Assembly: GCA_944321765.1 (NCBI GenBank)
Contig: CALUMQ010000012.1
Span: 1 to 64,000 of the forward strand
DNA from: an uncultured Alistipes sp.
GTDB lineage: Bacteria; Bacteroidota; Bacteroidia; Bacteroidales; Rikenellaceae
DNA length: 64,000 nt
Direction: 5' to 3'
Notes under the pieces: model-generated
What the model saw: the letters and a program-made list of their open reading frames with translations, nothing else
Told to the model about the DNA's origin: nothing
Database searches by the model: none
Part shown: positions 16,533 through 26,127 of the stretch, in pieces
Layout: each line of letters begins with the position of its first letter
Position numbering within the stretch: the stretch's first letter is position 1
Program-made: the position numbers and the translations under genes

Positions 16533-18791
16533 ATGCTTACGTACGCCGATATCGTCCTTCCGCTGGCACAGCCTGCCTACACGTTTGCCGTGCCCGAGGG
16601 GATGACGGTCGCGGCGGGCGACGCCGTGGCCGTGCAGTTCGGACGGCAGAAGATCTATGCGGGCATCGTGTGGCGGGTCCACGACCGGCGGCCCTCCGCG
16701 GGGCGCGTGAAGCCCATCCTGCGAAAACTCTACGATGCGCCGCTGCTCCCGCAGCCGCAGATGCGGCTCTGGGAGTGGATGGCCGACTATTACCTCTGCA
16801 CGGTGGGCGAGGTGATGCGTGCGGCGCTTCCGTCGCTGATGAAGCCCTCGGGCGACACGGAGGAGGCCTTCTCGGAGGAGGAGTTCCGCCCGCGCATGGA
16901 GTGCTACGTGTCGCTGGCCGCGGAGCTGCACGACGAGGAGCGCTTCCACGAGGCGTGCGAACGCCTCTCGCGAAGGGCTCCGAAGCAGTACGAGGCGCTG
17001 CTCGAAGTGGCGACCGTGGGGGACGATACGCGCATCGCGACGGGCGAGGTGGCGCGCCGCCTGCTGCGGGCCGACTACGGCGTGCTGAACGCTCTCTGCC
17101 GCAAGGGGCTGCTTGTGGCCCGCGACCACGAACGCACGGTCGAACACGGACGGTCGGCTTTCCGTCTTCCGGAGCTGACGGCCCATCAGCAGGCGGCGCT
17201 GGAGTCCCTGCGCGGACAGTTTGCCCGGGGTGTGCACACGGCCCTGCTGCAGGGCATCACCGGATCGGGGAAGACCGAGATCTACATCCACCTGATTGCC
17301 GAGGTGCTGGAGCGCGGGGGCGACGTGCTGCTGCTGGTTCCCGAGATTGCACTCACGGCGCAGCTGATCGAACGCATGGAGCGGATCTTCGGCAGCCGTG
17401 TCACGGCCTACCACTCGAAACTCACCGGACGCCGCCGTTCGGAGACCTACCTGCGGCTGAACCGCTCCGCCGGGGGCGAATTCATCGTCGGGGCGCGCTC
17501 GGCGCTTTTTCTGCCGCTGAAGCGGCTAGAGCTCGTCATCGTCGACGAGGAGCACGACACGAGCTACAAGCAGACCGATCCCGCGCCGCGCTACCAGGCG
17601 CGCGACTGCGCCGTGATGATGGCGCGCATCACCGGCGGACACACCCTCCTGGGAAGCGCCACACCGTCGCTCGAGACGTGGCTCAACGCCCGGAGCGGGA
17701 AGTACGGCTATGCACAGCTCACCGAACGCTACGGCGCGGCGCGTCCTCCGGTGATATACCTCTCCGACACGCTGCGGGCGGCGCGCCGGGGCGAACGCAC
17801 GGCGCACTTCAACAAGCTGCTGCTGGACAAGATCGACGAGACGCTCCGCCGGGGCGACCAGGTGATGCTGTTCCAGAACCGCCGGGGCTTCTCGCCCTAT
17901 GTCGAGTGCACGGAGTGCGGCTGGACGGCGCGCTGCCCGAACTGCAACGTCACGCTGACCTACCACAAGAACGGCCACAAACTCGTCTGCCACTACTGCG
18001 GCTATACGACCGACGTTCCGGCGAAGTGCCCGGCGTGCCGCGTGGCCGACGTGGTGCCGATGGGCTTCGGCACGGAGAAGGTCGAGGAGGAGATCGCCCG
18101 GCTGTTCCCCGAGGCGCGCGTGGCGCGTCTGGACCGCGACAGCGTGACCTCCGAGCGGGCGTTCAGCGTCATCGTTGCCGACGTCGAAGCGCGGCGCACC
18201 GACATCCTCGTCGGCACGCAGATGATCACCAAGGGTTTCGACTTCGCGGGGGTCTCGCTCGTGGGCATCCTCAATGCCGACAACCTGACGAACGGCCCCG
18301 ACTTCCGTGCCGCGGAGCGCGCCTTCCAGCTGATGATGCAGGTGGCCGGGCGCGCCGGGCGGCGCAACGACGGGGGTGAGGTGGTGATCCAGACCTCCGA
18401 TCCGACGAATCCGCTCATCCGGCAGGTCGTCGCGGGCGACTACGAGGCGATGGCCCGCGGACAACTGGCCGAGCGTCAGGCCTTCTTCTATCCGCCCTAT
18501 GCGCGTCTGACGGCGCTGACGCTGCGCCACCGCGACCCCGCGCTGCTGCGCGAGGGGGCCATGGCCCTGGCCGACGGGTTGCGCGTGCGCTTCGGACGCC
18601 GTGTGCTGGGGCCCATGGCGCCGCCCGTCGACCGCATCCGCGGCGAGTATCTCGTGGGGCTGCTGCTCAAGATCGAGAGCGGCGCCTCGTCGGCCAGGGC
18701 CCGGGAGCTGCTGCGCTCCGAACTGAAGGCGTTCGCCGCCCATCCGACGTTCAAATCCATTACCGTTGTTGTCGATGTCGATCCTCAGTGA
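16533..18791 (+). CDS. priA: Primosomal protein N', replication restart helicase
   Basis: A 752-residue superfamily 2 helicase that rebuilds replication forks and loads DnaB. The N-terminal 3'BD/winged-helix part spans about 1-210. Walker A is GITGSGKTE (about 241), Walker B DEEHD (about 337), and two zinc sites lie near 458-500 (CTECGWTARCPNC and CHYCG...CPAC). The helicase motif GTQMITKGFDF follows, and the C-terminal domain ends with FKSITVVVDVDPQ. All key residues are present and the length is normal. Its last 17 bp overlap comF. Confidence 0.96.
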   Translation: MLTYADIVLPLAQPAYTFAVPEGMTVAAGDAVAVQFGRQKIYAGIVWRVHDRRPSAGRVKPILRKLYDAPLLPQPQMRLWEWMADYYLCTVGEVMRAALPSLMKPSGDTEEAFSEEEFRPRMECYVSLAAELHDEERFHEACERLSRRAPKQYEALLEVATVGDDTRIATGEVARRLLRADYGVLNALCRKGLLVARDHERTVEHGRSAFRLPELTAHQQAALESLRGQFARGVHTALLQGITGSGKTEIYIHLIAEVLERGGDVLLLVPEIALTAQLIERMERIFGSRVTAYHSKLTGRRRSETYLRLNRSAGGEFIVGARSALFLPLKRLELVIVDEEHDTSYKQTDPAPRYQARDCAVMMARITGGHTLLGSATPSLETWLNARSGKYGYAQLTERYGAARPPVIYLSDTLRAARRGERTAHFNKLLLDKIDETLRRGDQVMLFQNRRGFSPYVECTECGWTARCPNCNVTLTYHKNGHKLVCHYCGYTTDVPAKCPACRVADVVPMGFGTEKVEEEIARLFPEARVARLDRDSVTSERAFSVIVADVEARRTDILVGTQMITKGFDFAGVSLVGILNADNLTNGPDFRAAERAFQLMMQVAGRAGRRNDGGEVVIQTSDPTNPLIRQVVAGDYEAMARGQLAERQAFFYPPYARLTALTLRHRDPALLREGAMALADGLRVRFGRRVLGPMAPPVDRIRGEYLVGLLLKIESGASSARARELLRSELKAFAAHPTFKSITVVVDVDPQ

Positions 18792-19497
18792 GCTGTTCCG
18801 CGACATGGCCGCGCTGCTGTATCCGCGCCGCTGCGCCGTCTGCGGCGAACCGCTCGTGCCGGGCGAACGGCTGCTCTGCACGCTGTGCCGCGCGACGGCG
18901 CCCCTGACGGGCTACTGGCTCGAAGCCGACAATCCCGTTGCACGCCGCTGCTGGGGTGTGGTGCCCGTCGAGCAGGCCTCGGGATTTCTCTTCTTCGTCC
19001 ACGCCAGCGGCTGGCAGCGGATGATCCACGGCTTCAAGTACCGCGGGGCGTGGCGCACGGCGCGCGAGATGGGCGAATGGTACGGACGCTGCCTGGCCGA
19101 GAGCAGCCTGTATGGCGGGGTGGAGGTGGTCGTGCCGCTGCCGCTGCATCCGATCAAGCGGTGCCGCAGGGGATACAACCAGGCGGAATACATTGCCGAG
19201 GGGATTGCGGCGCAGCTGGGCGTCGGGGTCGAGCGGCACTGCGTCGTGCGCACGCGCAACACGGAGAGTCAGGCGCGGAAACCGCACCGCGAGCGGGAGC
19301 GGAACGTCGAAGGGGCCTTTGCCGTGCGGCATGCGGAGCGGCTTGCCGGACGCCACATCCTGCTGGTCGACGACGTGATGACCACCGGGTCGACGATGCT
19401 TTCGTGTGCCGGGGAGATCGTGCGTGCGGTGCCCGGCTGCCGGATCAGCCTGGCGGCGCTGGCCGTCTCGCAGCACGAGCTGGGCGTGAAGGCGTGA
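18775..19497 (+). CDS. comF: ComF family phosphoribosyltransferase-like protein
   Basis: A 240-residue protein. An N-terminal zinc ribbon (CAVCGEPLV...CTLC) is followed by a phosphoribosyltransferase domain whose PRPP loop reads ILLVDDVMTTGSTM. ComF acts with PriA and DprA in natural transformation, where it handles incoming single-stranded DNA. The overlap with priA suggests coupled expression. ATG 18775 is preferred over the TTG at 18766. Whether this organism is transformable is unknown, but comM is also in the window. Confidence 0.92.
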   Translation: MSILSELFRDMAALLYPRRCAVCGEPLVPGERLLCTLCRATAPLTGYWLEADNPVARRCWGVVPVEQASGFLFFVHASGWQRMIHGFKYRGAWRTAREMGEWYGRCLAESSLYGGVEVVVPLPLHPIKRCRRGYNQAEYIAEGIAAQLGVGVERHCVVRTRNTESQARKPHRERERNVEGAFAVRHAERLAGRHILLVDDVMTTGSTMLSCAGEIVRAVPGCRISLAALAVSQHELGVKA

Positions 19498-19522
19498 TCC
19501 TTCCGGCGGCGCAGGCCTTTCG

Positions 19523-20023
19523 TTATTCGTCCAGCGGGCGGACCACCCCCTTGGCGGAGCCGTCTGGACGGTTTCGGGAGTCGAAGAATTCCAGATAGAC
19601 CCGGTCGCTGTCGTGGAAGAGCGTCACCAGACATGTGCCGTCCATCTTTCTCCAGTCCCGCAGCCCCCGGATCTGAAACTGCGTGTCGCCGTTGCGTTTC
19701 GTGCGGATCTTTTCGAAACGGATGTTCTCGCCCGAGGCCCGGTAGCGGCCCATGGACCCTTGCGTGTCGCGCGGGCGGAAAAAGTCGGGCGCAAAGCACA
19801 GCTCGGCGAACGACCCCTGCATGCGGACATAGCTCTGGCGGGCATCGGCCTTGCGTCCTTTCTTGCCGTACACCTCGTCGATGTCGATGACGAACCGCTG
19901 CGAATCGAGCGCGGCGAGCGCCGTTTCGTGGGCCCGGGTGTCGGGCGTGGCGGTGTGCCGCTGGGCGGCGCATCCCGCAAGCAGCATGGCCAGCGGGAGC
20001 AGCAGAAGAGCGTATCGTTTCAT
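19523..20023 (-). CDS. Small lipoprotein, DUF4251-like
   Basis: A 166-residue predicted lipoprotein. The signal peptide MKRYALLLLPLAMLLAGC ends in a clear lipobox. The segment SQRFVIDIDEVYGKKGRKAD resembles the beginning of DUF4251 domains common in Bacteroidota, but I am not certain of the family. No catalytic motif is visible. The longer upstream frame has no signal peptide and was rejected. It is convergent with comF, with only 25 bp between stops and no clear terminator. Confidence 0.7.
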   Translation of the reverse strand: MKRYALLLLPLAMLLAGCAAQRHTATPDTRAHETALAALDSQRFVIDIDEVYGKKGRKADARQSYVRMQGSFAELCFAPDFFRPRDTQGSMGRYRASGENIRFEKIRTKRNGDTQFQIRGLRDWRKMDGTCLVTLFHDSDRVYLEFFDSRNRPDGSAKGVVRPLDE

Positions 20024-20180
20024 GGCGGATGGGTTTTTGCGTGCTGACAGCAAGATACGAAAAAAACGGGGAGGCACAAAAAATTTTTCGGCTTTTTCCG
20101 CATCTGCGCGGATCCCCGCTGAGTCTGAAGCCTCCGGCGACGGTCCGGGGTCGGGGAGGAAAAAACTCTGCCCGACACGT

Positions 20181-20211
20181 TTTGATATCTCGGCCCGAAT
20201 CGCTACTTTTG
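20181..20211 (+). promoter_or_regulatory. Promoter of dnaB
   Basis: TTTG (20181-20184), 19 bp, TACTTTTG (20204-20211): full consensus, 23 bp before the dnaB ATG. Confidence 0.85.
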
Positions 20212-20234
20212 ACCTCTGAAAGTTACCGTTTCCC

Positions 20235-21812
20235 ATGGCGAAGAATTTTACCCCCTCCTCCCGCAACCGGGAGGCTTTCGATACGCTGACCGACAATGTC
20301 GGAAATGTCCCTCCCCAGGCCGTCGAGCTTGAGGAGGCGGTCCTCGGCGCCCTGATGCTCGAAAAGGACAGCATCATCGCCGTGCAGGAGTTCCTCACCC
20401 CCGAGGCCTTCTACACCGAGGAGCACCGCCTGATCTACAAGGCGATCGAGGAGCTTTCGATGGAGCTCAAGCCCATCGACCTCTACACGGTCACCGAACG
20501 GCTGAAGGCCAAGAAGGAGCTGAAGAAGGTCGGCGGGGCGTCGTACCTCGCGCAGCTGACCCAGAAGGTGGGCTCGGCGGCCAACGTGGAGTTCCACGCC
20601 AAGATCATCGCCCAGAAGTACGTGCAGCGCGAGCTGATCCGCTCGGCCACGGAGATCCAGCGGCGTTCGTACGACGAGTCGACCGACGTGACGGAGCTCA
20701 TCGGCTTTGCCGAGGGGGAGATCTTCAAGGTGGCCGAAGGTCACGTCAAGCGTTCGGTGCAGGCCTCGAAGGACCTGCTGGCCCGGGCGCTGGAGCAGAT
20801 CGAGGAGGCGTCGAAGAACACCAGCTCCTACAGCGGCGTTCCGTCGGGCTTCAAGTCGATCGACCACGTGACGCTGGGCTGGCAGCTCTCGGACCTGATC
20901 ATCGTTGCGGCGCGCCCCTCGATGGGTAAGACGGCCTTCGTGTTGTCGATGGCCCGCAACATGGCCGTGGAGTATGACCAGGGGGTGGCGTTCTTCTCGC
21001 TCGAGATGTCGGCCGTGCAGCTGATGATGCGACTGATCATCGCCGAGACGGGGCTCCCGGGCAACGACGTGAAGTCGGGCCGTCTGACGCCCGAGCAGTG
21101 GCGGCACCTCGAATCGGCAACCAAGCCCCTCGGCGCCGCACCGCTCTACATCGACGATACGCCGGCGCTGTCGGTCTTCGAGTTCCGCTCGAAGGCGCGG
21201 CGTCTGAAGATCCACAACGACATCAAGATCATCATCATCGACTACCTGCAGCTGATGACCGGCAACCAGGATACGAAGGGCAACCGCGAACAGGAGGTGG
21301 CCTTCATCTCGCGGACGCTGAAGGCGATAGCCAAGGAGCTGAACGTCCCGGTGATCGCCCTTTCGCAGCTGAGCCGTGCCACGGAGATGCGCGGAGGGTC
21401 GAAGCGTCCGCAGCTGTCGGACCTCCGCGAGTCGGGCGCCATCGAGCAGGATGCCGACATCGTGGCCTTCATCCACCGTCCCGAATACTACGGCATCAAC
21501 CAGGACGAGAACGGCATGCCCACGGCGGGCATGGCCGAGATCATCCTCGCCAAGCACCGTAACGGTGCGGTGTGCGACGTGAAGCTGCGCTTCCTGAACG
21601 AGCAGGCGCGCTTCGTCGACATGGAGGATTCGATGCTTCCGCCCGGACAGGCGTCGGAGAGCCAGGAGGCCTACGACGACTATGCCAGCGGCTCGAACGG
21701 TCCCCTCGGCGGCGGACCGAACGCTCCGGTGGCCGGGGGCCTCGGGTCGTCGATGGGCGGGGAGTTTGACCTGAACCGTTCGACGCGCCTCGACGAGGAT
21801 GCGCCGTTCTGA
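20235..21812 (+). CDS. dnaB: Replicative DNA helicase
   Basis: A 525-residue hexameric helicase that unwinds DNA at the replication fork. The N-terminal domain begins at VPPQAVELEEAVLGALMLEK. Walker A is ARPSMGKTAF (about residue 227-236), Walker B is IIIIDYLQLM, and SQLSRATEMR plus LSDLRESGAIEQDAD carry the arginine finger and motif 4. LAKHRNGAVCDVKL is the usual C-terminal strand. A Gly/Pro-rich tail of about 40 residues is poorly conserved. No intein interrupts the gene. Confidence 0.97.
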   Translation: MAKNFTPSSRNREAFDTLTDNVGNVPPQAVELEEAVLGALMLEKDSIIAVQEFLTPEAFYTEEHRLIYKAIEELSMELKPIDLYTVTERLKAKKELKKVGGASYLAQLTQKVGSAANVEFHAKIIAQKYVQRELIRSATEIQRRSYDESTDVTELIGFAEGEIFKVAEGHVKRSVQASKDLLARALEQIEEASKNTSSYSGVPSGFKSIDHVTLGWQLSDLIIVAARPSMGKTAFVLSMARNMAVEYDQGVAFFSLEMSAVQLMMRLIIAETGLPGNDVKSGRLTPEQWRHLESATKPLGAAPLYIDDTPALSVFEFRSKARRLKIHNDIKIIIIDYLQLMTGNQDTKGNREQEVAFISRTLKAIAKELNVPVIALSQLSRATEMRGGSKRPQLSDLRESGAIEQDADIVAFIHRPEYYGINQDENGMPTAGMAEIILAKHRNGAVCDVKLRFLNEQARFVDMEDSMLPPGQASESQEAYDDYASGSNGPLGGGPNAPVAGGLGSSMGGEFDLNRSTRLDEDAPF

Positions 21813-21892
21813 TGCGGGGTCGGGCGCGGGCGGGAAACCGCCGGTCGCCGGATGCCCGAATGATAAATGATTGAATAGTAGTTTGTAGAGAT

Positions 21893-23431
21893 ATGTTTGT
21901 CCGCACCCATGCAGCAGCGCTGGTCGGGATCGACGCCGTGGCGGTGACCGTCGAGGTCAACATCACGGGCGGCGGCCTCGGACTGTTCCTCGTGGGGCTG
22001 CCCGACAACGCCGTCAAGGAGAGCGAACAGCGCATCCGTGCGGCGTTCGGGAATTCGGACGAGCGCATGTCGGGCCGCAAGGTGGTCGTGAGCCTCGCTC
22101 CGGCCGATCTGCGCAAGGAGGGCTCGGGTTTCGACCTGCCGATTGCCGTGGGAATCCTCGCGGCGATGGAGCGCGTCGGTGCGGAGGCCGTTGCCCGGAC
22201 GATGTTCATCGGCGAGCTGTCGCTCGACGGATCGCTGAAGCCCGTGCGGGGCATTCTGCCCGTGGCGCTGCGGGCGCGTGCCGAGGGGCTGCGGCTGGTG
22301 CTCCCGCGGGAGAACGCTCCGGAGGCCGCCGTGGTCGACGGTCTGGAGGTGTTCGGGGTGGCGTCGCTGCGCGAGGTGATCGCGCTGCTCAACGGCGAAC
22401 TGGAGCTCGTTCCGACGCAGGCCCCGGCGTCTGAACCCTTCGAACTCTCGGCGGAACGTTACGCCGAGGACTTTGCCGACGTGAAGGGTCAGGCGCACGT
22501 GAAGCGGGCGCTGGAGATCGCCGCGGCGGGCGGCCACAACGTTCTGATGATCGGCTCCCCGGGGTCGGGCAAGACGATGCTCGCACGGAGGCTTCCGACG
22601 ATCCTCCCGCCGCTGACGCGCGAGGAGGCGCTCGAAACCACGAAGATCCACTCCGTGGCGGGCAAGACGGGCTTTGCGGGCGGGCTGATGACCCGCCGGC
22701 CGTTCCGCGCGCCGCACCACCTCACCTCGCAGGTGGCGCTGATCGGCGGCGGACAGTCGCCCCATCCGGGCGAGGTGTCGCTGGCCCACAACGGCGTGCT
22801 GTTCCTCGACGAGCTGCCCGAATTCGGCCGCAACGTCCTGGAGGTGTTGCGCCAGCCGCTGGAGGAGAAGCGTGTCGTGGTGTCGCGGGCGCGTTACAGC
22901 GTCGAGTATCCGGCGAACTTCACCCTCGTGGCGGCGATGAACCCCTGTCCGTGCGGGTACTACAACCATCCGACGCGGGAGTGCACCTGTTCGCCCGGGG
23001 CGGTGCACCGCTACATGAGCCGCATTTCGGGACCGCTGATGGACCGCATCGACCTGCACGTCGAGGTGACGCCCGTGCCGCCGCAGGAGCTGTCGAAGGC
23101 TCCGGCCGGGGAGCCGAGCGCCGCGATCCGCGAGCGGGTGATCCGGGCGCGGGCGATCCAGGCGGAGCGCTTCCGCGGGGTGGAGGGCATCCACACCAAC
23201 GCCATGATGAACAGCGCCCTGCTGCGGGAGCACTGCCGGCTCGACGACGCCTCGGCGACGCTGCTGGAGCGGGCCATGGAGCGGCTGTCGCTCTCGGCCC
23301 GGGCCTACGACCGCATCCTGAAGGTCGCGCGGACGATCGCCGACCTGGCGGGGCGGGAGTCGGTCTGTGCGGCGGATGTTGCCGAGGCGATCAGCTACCG
23401 TTCGCTCGACCGCGGGACGTGGGGCCGCTGA
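21893..23431 (+). CDS. comM: YifB/ComM family Mg chelatase-like AAA ATPase
   Basis: A 512-residue protein with an N-terminal Lon-like domain (VEVNITGGGLGLFLVGLPDN), an AAA+ module with Walker A GSPGSGKTMLARRLP (about 220-235) and Walker B GVLFLDELPEF, and the C-terminal Mg-chelatase domain with MNPCPCGYY and a CTCSPG motif. In Vibrio and Haemophilus ComM is a branch-migration helicase for integrating transformed DNA. Here it lies between dnaB and murG. Its stop codon lies inside the first two units of a 14-bp tandem array. Confidence 0.92.
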   Translation: MFVRTHAAALVGIDAVAVTVEVNITGGGLGLFLVGLPDNAVKESEQRIRAAFGNSDERMSGRKVVVSLAPADLRKEGSGFDLPIAVGILAAMERVGAEAVARTMFIGELSLDGSLKPVRGILPVALRARAEGLRLVLPRENAPEAAVVDGLEVFGVASLREVIALLNGELELVPTQAPASEPFELSAERYAEDFADVKGQAHVKRALEIAAAGGHNVLMIGSPGSGKTMLARRLPTILPPLTREEALETTKIHSVAGKTGFAGGLMTRRPFRAPHHLTSQVALIGGGQSPHPGEVSLAHNGVLFLDELPEFGRNVLEVLRQPLEEKRVVVSRARYSVEYPANFTLVAAMNPCPCGYYNHPTRECTCSPGAVHRYMSRISGPLMDRIDLHVEVTPVPPQELSKAPAGEPSAAIRERVIRARAIQAERFRGVEGIHTNAMMNSALLREHCRLDDASATLLERAMERLSLSARAYDRILKVARTIADLAGRESVCAADVAEAISYRSLDRGTWGR

Positions 23432-23556
23432 CGTGGGGCCGCTGACAGGGGGGCTGCTGACAGGGGGCCGCTGACAGGGGGGCTGCGAATGTGGGGCCGC
23501 TGACGTGGGGGCGCTGACGGGAGGCCGCCGGCGGAGGACGTTGACGGAGGATCGGG
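23417..23556 (+). repeat. 14-15-bp tandem array starting in the comM stop codon
   Basis: Two identical units (ACGTGGGGCCGCTG, 23417-23430 and 23431-23444) are followed by five or six variants of 14-15 bp (with ACAGG, ATGTG or ACGGG starts) that decay by about 23556. The first copy is coding (the last codons Thr-Trp-Gly-Arg and stop of comM), and the rest fill most of the 177-bp gap before murG. No spacer-repeat alternation is seen, so it is not a CRISPR. Confidence 0.8.
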
Positions 23557-23608
23557 CTGCGGGACGATGCGAAAAACTGAAGAGAGGTAAAAAACGAAAA
23601 AGAATACC

Positions 23609-24709
23609 ATGAAACGAATCATTCTTTCGGGCGGCGGCACCGGGGGGCATATCTACCCGGCCGTGGCGGTTGCCGAGGCGTTGAAACGCCGCTTCGGCGA
23701 GGAGGTCGAGCTGCTCTTCGTCGGCGCCGAGGGCAAGATGGAGATGGAGAAGGTCCCGGCGCTGGGATACCGCATCGTGGGACTCCCGATCGCCGGGCTG
23801 CAGCGCCGCCTGGACTGGCACAACCTGCTGGTGCCGCTGAAGGTCGTCAAGAGCCTCCGCCGGGCGCGGCACGTGATCCGCGACTTCGGGGCCGACGTCG
23901 TGGTGGGATTCGGAGGCTATGCGAGTGCTCCGGTGCTGTGGGCCGCGCAGCGCATGGGCGTGCCGACCGTCATCCAGGAGCAGAACTCCTACGCCGGGGT
24001 GACGAACAAGATTCTCGCGCGCCGCGCCGACCGCATCTGCACGGCCTACGAGGGGATGGAGCGCTTCTTCCCGGCCGACCGTATCGTACTGACGGGCAAC
24101 CCGCTGCGGGGCCGCTTCTCGAAGGAGGGCGCCGACCGTGCCGAGGCGTTGAAATACTACTCCCTGAAGGCCGACCTTCCGACGGTGCTGGTCGTCGGCG
24201 GATCGCTCGGCACGCGGTCGCTGAACGAGATGATGAAGGCGTGGATCCTCGAGACGGGCGGCAAGGCCCCGGTGCAGGTGATCTGGCAGACGGGCAAATA
24301 CTACGAGCGCGAGATGCAAGCGTTTCTGGCGGCACACCCCGCGGAGCATGTCTGGCAGGGGGCCTTCATCGACCGCATGGACTACGCCTATGCCGCGGCC
24401 GACGTGGTCGTTTCGCGCAGCGGCGCCGGCACGGTCTCGGAGCTGTGCCTGGTGGCGAAACCGGTGGTCTTCGTCCCCTCGCCCAACGTCGCGGAGGATC
24501 ACCAGACGAAGAACGCCCGGGCGCTGGAGGCCAAGGGTGCCGCGGTGGTGGTCCCCGATGCCGAGTGCCGCACGCAGGCCATGCGCCGTGCGCAGGAGCT
24601 GCTGGAGGATCCCGCACGGCGGACCTCGATGCGTCGCGCGCTGGAGTCGCTGGCGCGTCCGCACGCCGCGGAGGATATTGTCAACGAGATTGTAAAGGTG
24701 ATGAAATAA
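23609..24709 (+). CDS. murG: UDP-GlcNAc:lipid I N-acetylglucosaminyltransferase
   Basis: A 366-residue GT28 enzyme that completes lipid II at the cytoplasmic face of the inner membrane. The glycine loop ILSGGGTGGHIYPAVAVAEA, the second loop ADVVVGFGGYASAPVLWAA and the UDP site SRSGAGTVSELCLVAKP are intact. Its stop TAA shares an A with the murC ATG (TAATG). In related genomes murG follows murD-ftsW; here it follows comM and a tandem array, so the cluster is split at this point. Confidence 0.97.
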   Translation: MKRIILSGGGTGGHIYPAVAVAEALKRRFGEEVELLFVGAEGKMEMEKVPALGYRIVGLPIAGLQRRLDWHNLLVPLKVVKSLRRARHVIRDFGADVVVGFGGYASAPVLWAAQRMGVPTVIQEQNSYAGVTNKILARRADRICTAYEGMERFFPADRIVLTGNPLRGRFSKEGADRAEALKYYSLKADLPTVLVVGGSLGTRSLNEMMKAWILETGGKAPVQVIWQTGKYYEREMQAFLAAHPAEHVWQGAFIDRMDYAYAAADVVVSRSGAGTVSELCLVAKPVVFVPSPNVAEDHQTKNARALEAKGAAVVVPDAECRTQAMRRAQELLEDPARRTSMRRALESLARPHAAEDIVNEIVKVMK

Positions 24710-26091
24710 TGGAGAAGAAGAACATCTATTTCCTCGGGATCGGGGGCATCGGCATGAGCGCCCTGGCCCGCTATTTTCTGCACGAGGGGCATGCCGTGGC
24801 GGGCTACGACCGCACGCGCACGCACCTGACCGACGAACTTTCGGCCGAGGGCGCCGCCGTCCACTACGAGGACGACGTGCGGCAGATCCCCGCGGCGTTC
24901 CTCGACCCCGCGCGCACGATCGTGGTCTATACGCCGGCCGTGCCGCAGGAGCACAGCGAGTTCCGCTACCTGCGCGAGCACGGCTTTACGATCGAGAAGC
25001 GTTCGCAGATGCTCGGGCACCTCTCCGAGGGGAAGTATGTCATGGCCGTGGCGGGTACGCACGGCAAGACGACCACCTCGACGCTTGTGGCGTGGCTCAA
25101 CCGCGGACTCACGGGCGAAGGCTCGGCCTTCCTCGGGGGCATCTCGAAGAACTTCGGGGGCAACCTCGTGCTGGGGGGCGGACGCCGCCTGGCGGTCGAG
25201 GCCGACGAGTTCGACCGGTCGTTCCTGCGCCTCTATCCCGACGTGGCGGTGGTGACGTCGGCCGATGCCGACCACCTCGACATCTACGGCACGCACGAGG
25301 CGCTGAAGGAGGCCTTTGCGCAGTTCATCCGCCAGATCCGCCCCGACGGATTCCTCATCATCAAACAGGGGCTCGACCTTACGATCGACAACTCCGAGAT
25401 CACGGTCTACCGCTATGCCTACGACACGCCGTGCGACTTCTATGCGCGGCACATCGAGCCGCTCGGCAACGGTCACTACCGCTACGACATCGTCACGCCG
25501 TCGGGTGCGATCGAGGGATGCACGCTCGGCATCCCGGGGTGGATCAACATCGAGAATTCGGTGGCGGCGGTGGCCTCGGTGTGGTGCGCCGCGCAGGTCA
25601 CGGGCAAGGCGCTGGATGCCGACCGGCTGCGGGAGGCGCTGGCGTCGTTTGCCGGGGTGAAGCGGCGCTTCGAGATCTACGTCAACACTCCGAAGCAGGT
25701 CTACATGGACGACTATGCCCACCATCCGCGCGAGCTGGCCGCAACGCTCACCTCCGTGCGGCGGATGTTCCCCGGACGGCGGATCACGGCCCTTTTCCAG
25801 CCGCACCTCTACACCCGTACGCGCGACCTCCACACGGAGTTTGCCGAGGCGCTGTCGCACGCCGACGAGGTGGTGCTGCTGCCGATCTATCCGGCGCGCG
25901 AGGAGCCTATCGAGGGGGTCAATTCGGAGCTCATTGCCCGGCAGGTGACCGTGCCGTGCCGGATCGTCGACCGCGAACACCTGGTCGAGACCGTGGCCGC
26001 CATGCCCACCGACGTGGTCATCAGCTTCGGCGCGGGCAATATCGACGCCTGCTGCGAGGCATTGGCCGAATGTTTGCGGCAGAAGAGCTGA
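24709..26091 (+). CDS. murC: UDP-N-acetylmuramate--L-alanine ligase
   Basis: A 460-residue Mur ligase that adds L-Ala to UDP-MurNAc. The N-terminal Rossmann motif is IYFLGIGGIGMSALARYF, the ATP site AVAGTHGKTTTSTLVA, the central domain has EADEFDRSF, and the C-terminal domain has DDYAHHPRELAATL and FQPHLYTRTRDL. The start at 24709 is fixed by overlap with the murG stop and the family N-terminus; the open frame upstream is murG antiframe. ftsQ begins 36 bp downstream. Confidence 0.97.
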   Translation: MEKKNIYFLGIGGIGMSALARYFLHEGHAVAGYDRTRTHLTDELSAEGAAVHYEDDVRQIPAAFLDPARTIVVYTPAVPQEHSEFRYLREHGFTIEKRSQMLGHLSEGKYVMAVAGTHGKTTTSTLVAWLNRGLTGEGSAFLGGISKNFGGNLVLGGGRRLAVEADEFDRSFLRLYPDVAVVTSADADHLDIYGTHEALKEAFAQFIRQIRPDGFLIIKQGLDLTIDNSEITVYRYAYDTPCDFYARHIEPLGNGHYRYDIVTPSGAIEGCTLGIPGWINIENSVAAVASVWCAAQVTGKALDADRLREALASFAGVKRRFEIYVNTPKQVYMDDYAHHPRELAATLTSVRRMFPGRRITALFQPHLYTRTRDLHTEFAEALSHADEVVLLPIYPAREEPIEGVNSELIARQVTVPCRIVDREHLVETVAAMPTDVVISFGAGNIDACCEALAECLRQKS

Positions 26092-26127
26092 TCTTCCGCT
26101 TTTGACAAGAACCGTCTTCGAAACGCC

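Noticed and set aside
19500..19522. Terminator between comF and the small lipoprotein gene
   Set aside because: The 25-bp gap has no stable hairpin with a T run.
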